From Chloroflexota bacterium (GTDB taxonomy: Bacteria > Chloroflexota > Anaerolineae > UBA4142 > SHND01): a DNA stretch of 64,000 nucleotides. The stretch spans positions 1 to 64,000 of the forward strand of contig JAKOPZ010000085.1 in NCBI GenBank assembly GCA_029778615.1, read 5' to 3'. The position numbers and the translations under genes were made by a program. Positions 32,746 to 41,345 of the stretch are shown piece after piece. Each line of letters opens with the position of its first letter. Position 1 is the stretch's first letter. Under the pieces are notes generated by a model that searched no databases, was not told where the DNA came from, and saw nothing but the letters and a program-made list of their open reading frames with translations.

Positions 32746-33682
32746 TCCCCATTACCTTTAACAACTCTTGTACCGCCGCGACGGATTTCGCGAGTCCTGC
32801 TTGTTCTTGTTCGCTCAATTTCCACTCGACAACTTTTTCCGCGCCTTGCGCGCCGAGCTGTACGGGCACGCCCGCGAACACGCCGTTCATGCCGTATTCA
32901 CCTTGCAGCAAGACAGTGCACGGAATAATCTTTTTCTTGTCATGCACAATGGCATCCACCATTTCCGCAATCGCCGCGCTGGGCGCATAAAACGCGGAAC
33001 CGGTTTTCAAAAGTTTTACAATTTCTGCGCCGCCGTCGCGCGTCCGCTGCACAATTTGCGCGAGGCGTTCGGGCGCAATCAATTCGGTCACCGGAATGCC
33101 CGCGACGGTTGTGTAACGCGGCAGCGGGACCATCGAATCGCCGTGTGCGCCGAGAACGTATGCGTCCACGTTTTGCACCGACACGCCAAGTTCCATGGCG
33201 AGAAAGGTGCGAAACCGCGCGCTGTCGAGCACGCCCGCTTGACCAATCACGCGTTCGCGCGGGAATTGCGTCACGTGCCACGCGTACTGCGTAATCGCAT
33301 CCACCGGATTGCTGAGCACAATGAGAATTGCAGCAGGCGCGTGCTGCTTGACGGCTTGCGCCCAACCATGCATGATTTTTTGATTCGTCGTCACCAAATC
33401 ATCGCGGCTCATGCCCGGCTTGCGCGCAATGCCCGCCGTCATAATGACAATATCCGAACCCGCGAGCTGTTCATACCCCGCGCCCTCTTTGACCGTCACG
33501 CCCGTCACATTCGAATCGAATCCGAGAATCGGACCCGATTCCAACAAATCGAGCGCCTCGCCCTCGGCGAGTCCTTCGATTACATCAAACAAAACGATAT
33601 CGGCATAGTTGCGTTCGGCGAGCCGCTGCGCGGTGGTCGCGCCGGTTTTCCCCGCGCCGATGACAGAAATTTTGCGTCGCAT
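32741..33682 (-). CDS. mdh: Malate dehydrogenase (LDH-like, Chloroflexus type)
   Basis: 313 residues. The NAD-binding motif is ISVIGAGKTGATTA, and a following acidic end VLFDVIEG selects NAD. The substrate loop TAGIARKPGMSRDDL carries the Arg that marks malate rather than lactate specificity. LSNPVDAIT, VIGQAGVLDSARF and VLGAHGDSMVPLPR with the catalytic His complete the site. The sequence follows the tetrameric MDH of Chloroflexus closely. It interconverts malate and oxaloacetate in the TCA cycle. The region downstream is filled with a mobile-type inverted repeat. Confidence 0.93.
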   Translation of the reverse strand: MRRKISVIGAGKTGATTAQRLAERNYADIVLFDVIEGLAEGEALDLLESGPILGFDSNVTGVTVKEGAGYEQLAGSDIVIMTAGIARKPGMSRDDLVTTNQKIMHGWAQAVKQHAPAAILIVLSNPVDAITQYAWHVTQFPRERVIGQAGVLDSARFRTFLAMELGVSVQNVDAYVLGAHGDSMVPLPRYTTVAGIPVTELIAPERLAQIVQRTRDGGAEIVKLLKTGSAFYAPSAAIAEMVDAIVHDKKKIIPCTVLLQGEYGMNGVFAGVPVQLGAQGAEKVVEWKLSEQEQAGLAKSVAAVQELLKVMGI

Positions 33683-33779
33683 ATTTTTTTCTCCGCATTG
33701 TAGATTTCGACGTGCGCCAATTCCACATTACCGCAATGGTGAAAATGAACCGTGTTGTCACAGACACATTTTCATCAAA

Positions 33780-34115
33780 CTATTTCGGTGAGGCGGAACC
33801 GTGCCTGCCGTTTTTGACGCCAATCAAATACAAGACCGGCTGTTCCTCATCCACATCCGCCCAATACGATTCATTCGGCTCCAGTTCCAGACGGTCGCCG
33901 GCGTACAGCGTGATTTCGTTATTTTGCTCGGGCAACCCCACCCGCAATGTTCCGCGAACCACCCACCGCACTTCGCTCGTCGGATGTTGATGCGCCGGGT
34001 AAACGGTGCCCGGCATGTCGGTCCATTCCGAAACCTGAAAACCCTGTTGCGCCAATGCTGCGCGCAAATACTCACGAGACGGCACCGTCTCTTTGTTCCA
34101 TCGCTCCAGCTTCAT
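33780..34115 (-). CDS. Cupin-domain protein
   Basis: 111 residues. Cupin motif 1 is YPAHQHPTSEVRWVVRGTLRVG (HxH and E), and motif 2 is GDRLELEPNESYWADV, lacking the usual histidine. About 20 N-terminal residues (ERWNKETVPSREYLRAALAQQGF) are typical of small metal- or ligand-binding cupins. The ATG overlaps the TGA of the preceding reading frame. Ligand unknown. Confidence 0.8.
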   Translation of the reverse strand: MKLERWNKETVPSREYLRAALAQQGFQVSEWTDMPGTVYPAHQHPTSEVRWVVRGTLRVGLPEQNNEITLYAGDRLELEPNESYWADVDEEQPVLYLIGVKNGRHGSASPK

Positions 34116-34528
34116 CTTGGCACATTAACGGCGGCGCCGCCCGGACGCACACACAGCGCGTTCGGGAAACGCTTGGATTCGGTTGCTAACGCCTCTGCAT
34201 CCGAACGCTTGACATCCCAACAACGCGATGTGGCAGCTGCGTCGCTGTCAAAGAAAAGAGCGCGCGTCTTGGGTTGCATTACGTGCCGAAACAGGTGCGG
34301 CGTGGCAATTGTTTTTGTATATTTCCTTGAAAGGGAGTGTAAGAAAAGAACCTCGGAACGGAAGGGGGATATTGTTTTTTGCACGTTGACGTGTTCGGCA
34401 ACATGCGTTAAAGGAGGGTTCTGAATCAGCGACCGTCCGAGCTCTCCGTGCGTTTCTGAAAGCGCTGCCGCTTGAACAAGCATGTCGGACCGATGTTGGG
34501 CAACCGTTAGAGTAGCTGTCATCAACAA
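34112..34528 (-). CDS. Uncertain hypothetical protein
   Basis: 138 residues in an otherwise empty 490-bp gap. The only support is an open frame that ends in a 4-nt ATGA overlap with the cupin gene. There are no clear motifs (HRSDMLVQAAALSETHGELG at the start, then Arg/His-rich text). Local base composition is lower in GC than in neighbouring genes, so this may be a decayed or spurious frame. No better gene is seen in this gap on either strand. Confidence 0.3.
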   Translation of the reverse strand: MLMTATLTVAQHRSDMLVQAAALSETHGELGRSLIQNPPLTHVAEHVNVQKTISPFRSEVLFLHSLSRKYTKTIATPHLFRHVMQPKTRALFFDSDAAATSRCWDVKRSDAEALATESKRFPNALCVRPGGAAVNVPR

Positions 34529-34604
34529 ACAAACTCCATTGTTTCAATCAAGACCACATTTGATTATAACCTGTTCAGTCCGTGTGTCAAAGCATTTTTT
34601 TGCC

Positions 34605-35384
34605 TCACCCGTCTCGCTTCCGAATCGCTTCAAACAAAAGAATGCCTGTTGCGACTGCCGCGTTCAACGATTCGGCGTTGCCCGGCATTGGAATCGAAAC
34701 GGCCGCTGTGGCAATTTTGCGCGCGTCGTCACTTGCGCCTTCCGCTTCGCCGCCGACAATCAACGCGCACGGCGTTGACCAGTCGGCATCGGTGTACGAA
34801 AATTCGCTCGCGGCATCGGACAAGTACACGCGCGGGATATTTTCTACCTGCGCCGCGATGTCTGCCCAAGACGCGGCCGCGATGGGCATGTGAAACTGCG
34901 CGCCCATCGCCGCACGCACAACTTTCGGATTGAAAGCATCCACCGTTTCGGGCGCAAGCAAAACGGAATCAACGTTTGCCGCCCACGCGGTTCGCAGAAT
35001 CGTCCCCATGTTGCCGGGGTCGCGCACGCGGTCAAGGATCAGCGTCAGGCGCGCGTTGGGGGGGGGTGAAAGTTTAGGCAGAGGAAAAACGGCGGCGATG
35101 CCTTGTGGTGTCTCTGTGTCCGAAAGCGCGCGCATCGTTTGCGCGTTCACTTCCAGCACTTGGCGTTTTTCTTTTTCCCACGCAACAATGAGGGAACGTA
35201 CCCGCGCGTCCGTTTGGAACGCGGCGCGTTCAAAAAACACCAGCGCGGGCTTGAATCCGGCGCGGTCTGCTTCGGCGACGAGGCGCACCCCTTCGATGAA
35301 AAATTGCTGCGCAGCGGTGCGTTCTTTATGGCGCGCGAGCGAACGCGCAAATTTTATTTTTTCGTTGGACGCGCTGGTAATCAT
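34605..35384 (-). CDS. SpoU/TrmH-family RNA 2-prime-O-methyltransferase (RlmB-like)
   Basis: 259 residues from the ATG at 35384. A longer start at 35423 would lie inside the rplT terminator and is rejected. The N-terminal substrate-binding domain has ITSASNEKIKFARSLARHKER and FFIEGVRLVAEA. The SpoU knot domain has LILDRVRDPGNMGTILRTA (motif 1), ALIVGGEAEGAS (motif 2) and IPMPGNAESLNAAVATGILLFEA (motif 3). It methylates ribose in 23S rRNA or tRNA. A 9-base G tract at 35058-35066 falls in the Pro-rich linker. It follows the infC-rpmI-rplT operon. Confidence 0.9.
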   Translation of the reverse strand: MITSASNEKIKFARSLARHKERTAAQQFFIEGVRLVAEADRAGFKPALVFFERAAFQTDARVRSLIVAWEKEKRQVLEVNAQTMRALSDTETPQGIAAVFPLPKLSPPPNARLTLILDRVRDPGNMGTILRTAWAANVDSVLLAPETVDAFNPKVVRAAMGAQFHMPIAAASWADIAAQVENIPRVYLSDAASEFSYTDADWSTPCALIVGGEAEGASDDARKIATAAVSIPMPGNAESLNAAVATGILLFEAIRKRDG

Positions 35385-35402
35385 TTTTTTTCGCCGATGC
35401 AA

Positions 35403-35437
35403 AAATAAAAAAGGGGCAATCACGAGGATTGCCCCAA
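35403..35437 (-). terminator. Terminator of the infC-rpmI-rplT operon
   Basis: Minus strand stem GGGGCAATC / GATTGCCCC (35435-35413) with a 5-nt loop, followed by TTTTTTATTTTT. Confidence 0.92.
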
Positions 35438-35443
35438 AAAAAT

Positions 35444-35830
35444 TTATGCACTTGGTGTGGTTGGAGTTGACTGCACGTCACGCGCTTGGTTCGCCACATC
35501 TACCAGCGTTTTGAATGCGCCCGCATCGCGTACCGCGAGGTCGGCGAGAATTTTGCGGTTCACATCCACGCCGGCGAGTTTCAACCCGTGCATGAGTTGA
35601 TTGTACGTTGTGCCCTCTTCGCGCGCGGCGGCGTTAATGCGCGCAATCCAGAGGCGGCGAAATTCGCCCTTGCGGTCATGGCGGTCGCGGTCATGATAAA
35701 AGAGCGAATGAGTCAGGGCTTCATGCGCGCGGCGGTAAAGCAGATGACGCGAACCGATTTGCCCTTTGGTCTGTTTCAGTACTTTTTTGTGACGCGCACG
35801 CGCGGTCACTCCACGTTTTACGCGAGGCAT
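35444..35830 (-). CDS. rplT: 50S ribosomal protein L20
   Basis: 128 residues: MPRVKRGVTARARHKKVLKQ at the start, then RRLWIARINAAAREEGTTYN, diagnostic of L20. It is an early 23S rRNA-binding assembly protein and, in several bacteria, the autoregulator of this operon through rpmI-rplT mRNA. The C-terminus has an extra Thr/Pro-rich tail (QSTPTTPSA). The gene is the last of infC-rpmI-rplT, followed by a strong terminator. Confidence 0.97.
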   Translation of the reverse strand: MPRVKRGVTARARHKKVLKQTKGQIGSRHLLYRRAHEALTHSLFYHDRDRHDRKGEFRRLWIARINAAAREEGTTYNQLMHGLKLAGVDVNRKILADLAVRDAGAFKTLVDVANQARDVQSTPTTPSA

Positions 35831-35840
35831 TTTATATTCT

Positions 35841-35961
35841 CCTTGTAACTATCAGGAAGGCATCCTCGAGCCACCTGATTGGGTCAACTATCAGTATTCC
35901 GCATTCCGTACACAGTGTTCACCATTCGGCTCACTGCTTATTGGTCACTGTTCACTGAATA
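35841..35961. repeat. rpmI-rplT spacer with degenerate GTTCACTG-type repeats
   Basis: 120-bp gap containing repeats of TTCACTG, ATTCCG and CTATCAG, partly complementary to each other. It may carry or disturb an L20 regulatory structure. Confidence 0.55.
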
Positions 35962-36162
35962 CTAAATGTATGGAGCTAACTGATTGATTTTCTTTTCTTG
36001 CTCGTGCAATTTCACTGGCACGTAGCGGTCCAGTTTGCGATTGTTGCGTTTCGAGTGCCGACGGCGCAAGTGACCTTTGGGCATATTCTGCCGCATCAAC
36101 TTGCCCGTGCCGGTGCGTTTGAAACGCTTGGCAGTGGACTTGTGTGTTTTGAGTTTTGGCAT
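35962..36162 (-). CDS. rpmI: 50S ribosomal protein L35
   Basis: 66 residues from MPKLKTHKSTAKRFKRTGTG, the standard L35 N-terminus, with AGGAGAA upstream. The in-frame extension to 36210 is not conserved. The rest is highly basic (RRRHSKRNNRKLDRYVPV). It sits between infC and rplT, the conserved bacterial order. Confidence 0.96.
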   Translation of the reverse strand: MPKLKTHKSTAKRFKRTGTGKLMRQNMPKGHLRRRHSKRNNRKLDRYVPVKLHEQEKKINQLAPYI

Positions 36163-36295
36163 GATTCTCCTTCCACTTGATTTGCGGACTGTGTGTGAGG
36201 GAAGTTTCACACGTTACGTTTCACATGCTGCGCTTACACAACAAAACACGCCCCACGAGGAGGCGTGCCGTTCACGATTCACAGCCCCTACAGAA

Positions 36296-36970
36296 TTAAG
36301 ACGCGACGGTTTCGGATGTTTGGGCGACCGTCTCGGTATCATCAACGTCTTCCACACTGGTGGACGCGGGCATCGCCGCGAGGGCGGCGGCATCTTCGGC
36401 GGAAGGTCGCGCTTTGGCAAAGCGCACTGCGCGTTTCGCCGCCTCGACCCCACCGCGTTGCGCGCCCGGTCCCAACAGCATCACCAAACTTTTTCCATCC
36501 ATCAACGGCGCTTGTTCCACCGTTGCAATGTCCGCCATATCTCCCGCGATTTGCTCGAGCGTTTCACGTCCCAAATTCGAGTGCGTGATTTCGCGCGCGC
36601 GGAACAAGATACGAATTTTCACCTTGTTCCCTCTTTTAATCCAATCGCGCACGCGGTTCAATTTGAAACCGACGTGATACATCGCGGTCTTGGGGCGGAT
36701 GCGGACCTCTTTGACCTCAATGACCTTTTGTGCCTTTTTCGCCTCGCGCTCTTTTTTCGTCCGTTCGTACTGAAATTTGCCGTAATCCATGATACGGCAC
36801 ACGGGCGGGTTCGCGTTCGGCGCGACTTCGACAAGGTCGAGATTGCGTTCACGCGCCATCGCGATGGCTTCACGCGGGGCGAGAATGCCGAGCTGTTTGC
36901 CCGAGGCATCGTCAATCACGCGAACTTCGCGCGCGCGAATTTGTTCATTTACTCTGAGACGGTCGCTTAT
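36296..36970 (-). CDS. infC: Translation initiation factor IF-3 (ATA start)
   Basis: 224 residues if begun at the ATA codon 36970-36968. That start gives ISDRLRVNEQIRAREVRVID, the conserved IF-3 N-terminus, and has TAGGAG 6 nt upstream. The first AUG/GUG-type start (36919) would remove this region. N domain: EVAPNANPPVCRIMDYGKF; C domain: KEVRIRPKTAMYHVGFKLNRV, ITHSNLG. A C-terminal Ala/Glu/Thr-rich tail of about 35 residues is extra. IF-3 checks start codons and represses its own mRNA when that mRNA uses a rare initiator, so the ATA fits that autoregulation. Promoter TTGACG-17-TATATT lies upstream. Confidence 0.93.
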   Translation of the reverse strand: MSDRLRVNEQIRAREVRVIDDASGKQLGILAPREAIAMARERNLDLVEVAPNANPPVCRIMDYGKFQYERTKKEREAKKAQKVIEVKEVRIRPKTAMYHVGFKLNRVRDWIKRGNKVKIRILFRAREITHSNLGRETLEQIAGDMADIATVEQAPLMDGKSLVMLLGPGAQRGGVEAAKRAVRFAKARPSAEDAAALAAMPASTSVEDVDDTETVAQTSETVAS

Positions 36971-37043
36971 GTGATGCTCCTACCTGAATGGGTTCCGTTG
37001 AACCGAAAATAAATAGTCGCCGGAGGACTCACGGCGAGACAGG

Positions 37044-37072
37044 AATATAACATAGCTGGAGGGGTTCGTCAA
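37044..37072 (-). promoter_or_regulatory. Promoter of infC-rpmI-rplT
   Basis: Minus strand -35 TTGACG (37072-37067), 17-bp spacer, -10 TATATT (37049-37044), about 70 bp upstream of the infC start, leaving a real leader. Confidence 0.8.
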
Positions 37073-37094
37073 ATACGCGACGGGCTTGGTCGCA

Positions 37095-39329
37095 TTAATC
37101 CATCACCGCCTCAAGCGTTCGCACATTGTCGGCGAGACGTTCCGCGATGACGCCGGCAATCCATTTGTGCAACGCGGCGGCGAGGTCGGCATCTGCGCGT
37201 TCCATTGCGCGCAGCGCGTTCGCCGAGACACGATAGACCACTGTCGGCGCCAATGACACAACCGATGCGGTGCGCGTGCCGCCCAAGTACAATGCTACTT
37301 CGCCGACCGTTGTGCCATGACGAATCGTCCGCAAGCGCACAGATTTTCCATCCGCCAGCTGCAGCTCGACACTCACTTCCCCTTGCTCGATGAAATACAG
37401 CGCGTCGGCGCGCTCGCCTTGCCGCATCAATACGGCGCGCGCGGGCATTTCGATGCGCTCGAGATATTTTTCCAAGCGCGGCGCGTCTTGCGCCGAAGGC
37501 AAGATTTGCGCGAGGCGTTCGTGAAACGTCGCGGGCGCATCGGCTTGGCGCGACGGCAAGTGCATCAAGATTTGATTCTCGCACCATTCCATTCCATAGT
37601 CGAGCGTCGGAAAATAATGCACCCCGTCGCCGATGCCGCCGCGCCGGAGCTGCGCTTGAATTTCGGGTCGGGCGCCTGTCAGCAACAGTTCAATCTCTTG
37701 CGCCTGCGTCAATTGCAGCATCCGTAAAAAACTTGCGACCGCCGACGAATCCACACCGGGCACGCGCGAAAAATCGAGCAGGATAAAGCGCAGGGGTGCC
37801 AGATTGATGTTTTGCAGACGCGCGCGGCTCTGGTCCAACAAACGCTGTGCCGTACCAAAAAAGATGTACGTTTGCAATTGCAGAATCATCAAGTCTTGGC
37901 CGCGTTGGCGCAGCAGCGCGCGTTCGTGCGGCGGACGTTCGACGGAACTGCGGAATGTTTCACCCGTCCACGCTTGACGCGTGATGTTGACGCGACTGTA
38001 ATTGAACACAAATAAAACGCTCGCAATCAAAATGCCCAACACCACACCTTCCAAAAAACCGACGCCGGTCACTACAATCACAATCGCGAGCATCAAAATA
38101 TAATCCATGCGTGACAATTTGAACCACGCGTCCAAGACCCAATCCACCAAAAACACCAGTCCCAAATAAAAAAGCAGCCCACCCAAAACCCAACGCGGAA
38201 AAAATGAAAACAAGTCCGCGCCCAACAGCAGCGCCGCCAAGACGGTTCCCGCCGCGACCAAGCCCACCACGCGGCTCATACCGCTCATGCGCTGCGCGAG
38301 CGCGGACAAGCTGAGCGCGTGATAGCCGACCACGCCGCCCAACGCGCCTGCCAAGACGTTAGCGATGCCCGCTGTCTGCAATTCGCGGTCCAAATCAATA
38401 TCGCGGCGCGCCACCAATTCCAAACCGCTGATATTCATCAAAAGCGCAATCACACTGATAAACACGACTGTCGCCATCTTGTCTGCTTGACTGAACAGCG
38501 CGCGCCAGTCTACTTGGGCAATGAGCTGCAAGGAAGGTAGAGTCCAAATCGCGCCGCCGCGCGCCGCTGCGAGGACCCAGCCGTTACTCGCCGCGTATGC
38601 CGGCGTCAGACCCACGCCCGCCAAAACCAAATAAAACACAATCGTCGCGCCCACCACCATCATCGGCATAATCAAATAATGCGGACGCCAACGTAACAAC
38701 ATCAAAAGCGTCATACCGAACGCGACGCCCGGAATCCAACGCAGCGCAATATCCGGTTCGAGCAAAAGCACAAGACTCGAGAGCGCAAAGTTCACATTCA
38801 ACATTACGCCAAGCGCACCCAACACCAACAACATGCCCGTCCCACCCAAGAAGCCGCCAATCACCGGATAGGGCACGAATCGCGCAAGCTCGCTCAAGCG
38901 AAAACGTCCGATGAGAAAAAAGGTAATGCCGGTGGCAACCGTCGTCACGACCATCGCCATCAGCACCGTGGCAAAACTCGCTTCGGGTCCGGCAGTGAGC
39001 ATGTGCGCGAGAATGCCGGAAGAGACAAGCGCAAAAATCGCGACGGGAATATCTTGCGGCAGCGCAATCGTCGCGGGAAACGAACTCCACAGCGCCAGCA
39101 CAACCGCAATAATGACGGTAGAGGTCAGAATCAAGCCGATGCCGTTGCTCACGTACGCGGCAAGCGGTCCGGCAAAGATGAGCGCGGCAAAAGAAATCTC
39201 GATAAAAATATCGAGGACCCCAATCACGACGCCACTGATGAAAAGAGGAAAGAAACGCGCGCAAGAGAAATTGCCCCAACGGGCTGCTGCATTAGACAAA
39301 AGAATCACCGGGGTTGTGAAATCGCGCAT
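37095..39329 (-). CDS. SulP-type anion transporter with STAS and cyclic-nucleotide-binding-like domains
   Basis: 744 residues from the ATG at 39329. About 12 transmembrane helices of the SulP/SLC26 class come first (FPATIALPQDIPVAIFAL, VPYPVIGGFLGGTGMLLV, NISGLELVARRDIDLDRELQ, GGVVGYHALSLSALAQR). A STAS domain follows near 500-590 (FILLDFSRVPGVDSSAVASF) and a C-terminal cNMP-binding-like barrel near 625-735 (GEVALYLGGTRTASVV). It should move sulfate, bicarbonate or another anion, with the cNMP-like module as a regulatory input. Proteins of this architecture exist elsewhere, but the ligand is unknown here. Confidence 0.88.
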   Translation of the reverse strand: MRDFTTPVILLSNAAARWGNFSCARFFPLFISGVVIGVLDIFIEISFAALIFAGPLAAYVSNGIGLILTSTVIIAVVLALWSSFPATIALPQDIPVAIFALVSSGILAHMLTAGPEASFATVLMAMVVTTVATGITFFLIGRFRLSELARFVPYPVIGGFLGGTGMLLVLGALGVMLNVNFALSSLVLLLEPDIALRWIPGVAFGMTLLMLLRWRPHYLIMPMMVVGATIVFYLVLAGVGLTPAYAASNGWVLAAARGGAIWTLPSLQLIAQVDWRALFSQADKMATVVFISVIALLMNISGLELVARRDIDLDRELQTAGIANVLAGALGGVVGYHALSLSALAQRMSGMSRVVGLVAAGTVLAALLLGADLFSFFPRWVLGGLLFYLGLVFLVDWVLDAWFKLSRMDYILMLAIVIVVTGVGFLEGVVLGILIASVLFVFNYSRVNITRQAWTGETFRSSVERPPHERALLRQRGQDLMILQLQTYIFFGTAQRLLDQSRARLQNINLAPLRFILLDFSRVPGVDSSAVASFLRMLQLTQAQEIELLLTGARPEIQAQLRRGGIGDGVHYFPTLDYGMEWCENQILMHLPSRQADAPATFHERLAQILPSAQDAPRLEKYLERIEMPARAVLMRQGERADALYFIEQGEVSVELQLADGKSVRLRTIRHGTTVGEVALYLGGTRTASVVSLAPTVVYRVSANALRAMERADADLAAALHKWIAGVIAERLADNVRTLEAVMD

Positions 39330-39410
39330 GGGCGCGTCGAGTTTGTCATTATACGCAAAAAAAATAGAAAGCGTACTGCAATCCAAACGACTTGGGATTT
39401 GGACAAGCCA

Positions 39411-39439
39411 TTCAACCTCTCTATACTCATTCGTATAAT
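39411..39439 (+). promoter_or_regulatory. Possible promoter of the sugar dehydrogenase gene
   Basis: TATAAT at 39434-39439 with a weak TTCAAC 16 bp upstream. The ATG at 39471 has an A-rich GGGAAAAAAGA before it. Confidence 0.45.
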
Positions 39440-39470
39440 GAATGCGCCTCCGCTGCAGAGGGAAAAAAGA

Positions 39471-40832
39471 ATGAACCGTATTTTTTTCTGGCTCACACTT
39501 GTCTTGGCTTTTTGCTTGAGCGCTTGTACTGCGGGAGCCACGCCAACTCCCATTGCGTCCACTACCCTGCCAACACTCGTCTCCCCAACCGATACCGTCG
39601 CGCTAAACACCCCCCCCCCTACAAGCACTCGCGTCGCGCCGACAGCAACAGCAGAATCTACGCGCGCGCCAGCCGCATTGACTCCGCGCACACAACCCAC
39701 GCCGTCCACAACCGCACGGCAAACGCGTACCGGAGACAGCGCTTTGTTCGGACTTGACATTGCGCCCATTGCGGACGAATTCACGCGTCCCGTTTTCATC
39801 ACGAACGCGGGCGATGATTCAAATCGTCTGTTTGTTCTAGAGCAGCAAGGACGCATTTATTTTTTGAATGCGGGGAGCGCGCGCAAACATTTGTTTCTGG
39901 ATTTGCGTGAGATTGTTAATGACAAGGGCAATGAGCAAGGACTGTTGGGACTCGCGTTTCATCCCGATTACAAAAACAATGGCAAGTTCTATGTGGACTA
40001 TACCAACCTGCCGAATGGCGACACAGTTATCGCGCAATATCAAGTTTCCAGTAATCCCGACAAGGCAGAACCGAACAGCGCGCAAATTCTGTTGACCATT
40101 GACCAACCCGAACCGAACCATAACGGCGGAATGCTCGCGTTCGGACCCGATGGATATTTATACATCGGCACGGGCGACGGCGGCGGCGCGGGCGACCTGC
40201 ACGGCGATATCGGAAACGGGCAATCGCGCAATACCCTGCTCGGAAAAATTCTGCGGCTCGATGTGAACAATGCGCCGCCGTACCAAATTCCACCGTCGAA
40301 TCCGTTTGTGAATACAGCGGACGCGCGTCCCGAAATTTGGGCGTACGGTCTGCGGAATCCGTGGCGTTTTTCGTTTGACCGCGCCACCGGCGATTTGTAT
40401 ATTGCGGATGTCGGACAGGGCACGTACGAAGAAATCAATTTTCAACCTGCCGCTTCGGGGGGGGGTGAGAATTACGGCTGGCGCACGATGGAAGGCAATC
40501 ACTGCTTTCGCGGCGGCGACAGCTGCAACACAGCCGGTTTGACCCGTCCCATCACCGAATACACGCACGACCTCGGCTGCTCGGTCACGGGCGGCTATGT
40601 CTATCGCGGACAAGCATTTGCGTGGCTGCAAGGATATTATCTCTTTGCCGATTATTGCACCGGCATCGTGTGGGCAACGCGGCGCGACACATCGGGCGCA
40701 TGGCAAACGCGTCAAGTGACGACGTTCGACGATACCATCAGTTCGTTTGGGCAAGATGAACAAGGCGAGCTGTACATCGCGGGACACAAAAGCGGGACCG
40801 TTTACAAACTCACTTCGCAGGCGGGTCCTTGA
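39471..40832 (+). CDS. PQQ-dependent sugar dehydrogenase-like lipoprotein
   Basis: 453 residues from the ATG at 39471. The lipobox is in FWLTLVLAFCLSACTAG (Cys about 19), then a Thr/Pro-rich linker to about residue 90. The six-bladed propeller of the glucose/sorbosone dehydrogenase family is clear: FITNAGDDSNRLFVLEQQG, GLLGLAFHPDYKNNG, NHNGGMLAFGPDGYLYIGTG, GLRNPWRFSFD, DVGQGTYEEIN, GGGENYGWRTMEG. It probably oxidises an aldose at the outer membrane face with PQQ, though PQQ synthesis genes are not in view. Two homopolymer tracts (C10 at 39610-39619, G9 at 40457-40465) lie in the frame. Confidence 0.88.
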   Translation: MNRIFFWLTLVLAFCLSACTAGATPTPIASTTLPTLVSPTDTVALNTPPPTSTRVAPTATAESTRAPAALTPRTQPTPSTTARQTRTGDSALFGLDIAPIADEFTRPVFITNAGDDSNRLFVLEQQGRIYFLNAGSARKHLFLDLREIVNDKGNEQGLLGLAFHPDYKNNGKFYVDYTNLPNGDTVIAQYQVSSNPDKAEPNSAQILLTIDQPEPNHNGGMLAFGPDGYLYIGTGDGGGAGDLHGDIGNGQSRNTLLGKILRLDVNNAPPYQIPPSNPFVNTADARPEIWAYGLRNPWRFSFDRATGDLYIADVGQGTYEEINFQPAASGGGENYGWRTMEGNHCFRGGDSCNTAGLTRPITEYTHDLGCSVTGGYVYRGQAFAWLQGYYLFADYCTGIVWATRRDTSGAWQTRQVTTFDDTISSFGQDEQGELYIAGHKSGTVYKLTSQAGP

Positions 40833-40850
40833 TAGCTTGGCGGGACAGGA

Positions 40851-40869
40851 TATGACGCAGTGCGTCATA
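40851..40869. promoter_or_regulatory. Operator O1, perfect 19-bp palindrome
   Basis: Arms TATGACGCA / TGCGTCATA around a single G, 3 bp upstream of the -35 of the phasin promoter. Same sequence as operators at 40912, 44078, 44096, 44846 and 44876. Confidence 0.85.
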
Positions 40870-40872
40870 AAC

Positions 40873-40901
40873 TTTTCAGCGCGCGTGTTCCCGTGTATAA
40901 T
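40873..40901 (+). promoter_or_regulatory. Phasin promoter
   Basis: -35 TTTTCA (40873-40878), 17 bp, -10 TATAAT (40896-40901), lying between operators O1 and O2. Confidence 0.7.
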
Positions 40902-40911
40902 ACTCAACACA

Positions 40912-40926
40912 TGACGCACTGCGTCA
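40912..40926. promoter_or_regulatory. Operator O2 (TGACGCA-C-TGCGTCA)
   Basis: Perfect 7-bp arms, just after the predicted transcription start of the phasin gene. With O1 it brackets the promoter (centres 59 bp apart), suited to repression. Confidence 0.85.
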
Positions 40927-40964
40927 AATTTGAACTGCCAAAAGAGTCTAACAGGAGGGCTGCC

Positions 40965-41342
40965 ATGCCAAAGAACGCGGCGCACAAAGCAGCGGACGAT
41001 GCCAAAAAAGAAGGCAACGTTGTGCTGAATACCTTTCGCAAAATGATGCTGGCGAGCGTGGGCGTCGTCGGCGTCGCGCAAGACGAAATCAACCATGTGC
41101 TGAACCGCATGGTTGAACGCGGAGAGATTACCGAAAAAGACGCGCGCAAATTGGTCAGCGAGATGCAAAGAGAAATCAACAAGCGGCGCAAGAGCGGTCA
41201 AACCAAAGCAGAAAAAGAAATGGAAAGTTTGATGGAGAAAATGAACGTGCCCTCCAAAGGGGATATTGAAGATTTGACCAAACAAGTCGCGCACTTGTCC
41301 AAACGCATCGAAGAATTGAAAGCGGAAATGCAAAGCAAGTAG
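40965..41342 (+). CDS. Phasin-family granule-associated protein 1
   Basis: 125 residues. AGGAGG lies 6 nt before the ATG. A short amphipathic region FRKMMLASVGVVGVAQDEI is followed by a highly charged helical and coiled-coil tail (KLVSEMQREINKRRKSG, then LTKQVAHLSKRIEELKAEM). This is the shape of phasin / poly(3-hydroxyalkanoate) granule-associated proteins, which coat lipid or polyester granules. Its promoter is bracketed by two palindromic operators also found at phaR and at another phasin gene. A hairpin with a T-run ends the transcript. Confidence 0.8.
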   Translation: MPKNAAHKAADDAKKEGNVVLNTFRKMMLASVGVVGVAQDEINHVLNRMVERGEITEKDARKLVSEMQREINKRRKSGQTKAEKEMESLMEKMNVPSKGDIEDLTKQVAHLSKRIEELKAEMQSK

Positions 41343-41345
41343 TAT

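Noticed and set aside
39003-39470. Upstream extension of the sugar dehydrogenase frame
   Set aside because: It is antisense to the SulP transporter and lacks a signal; a lipoprotein signal begins at 39471.
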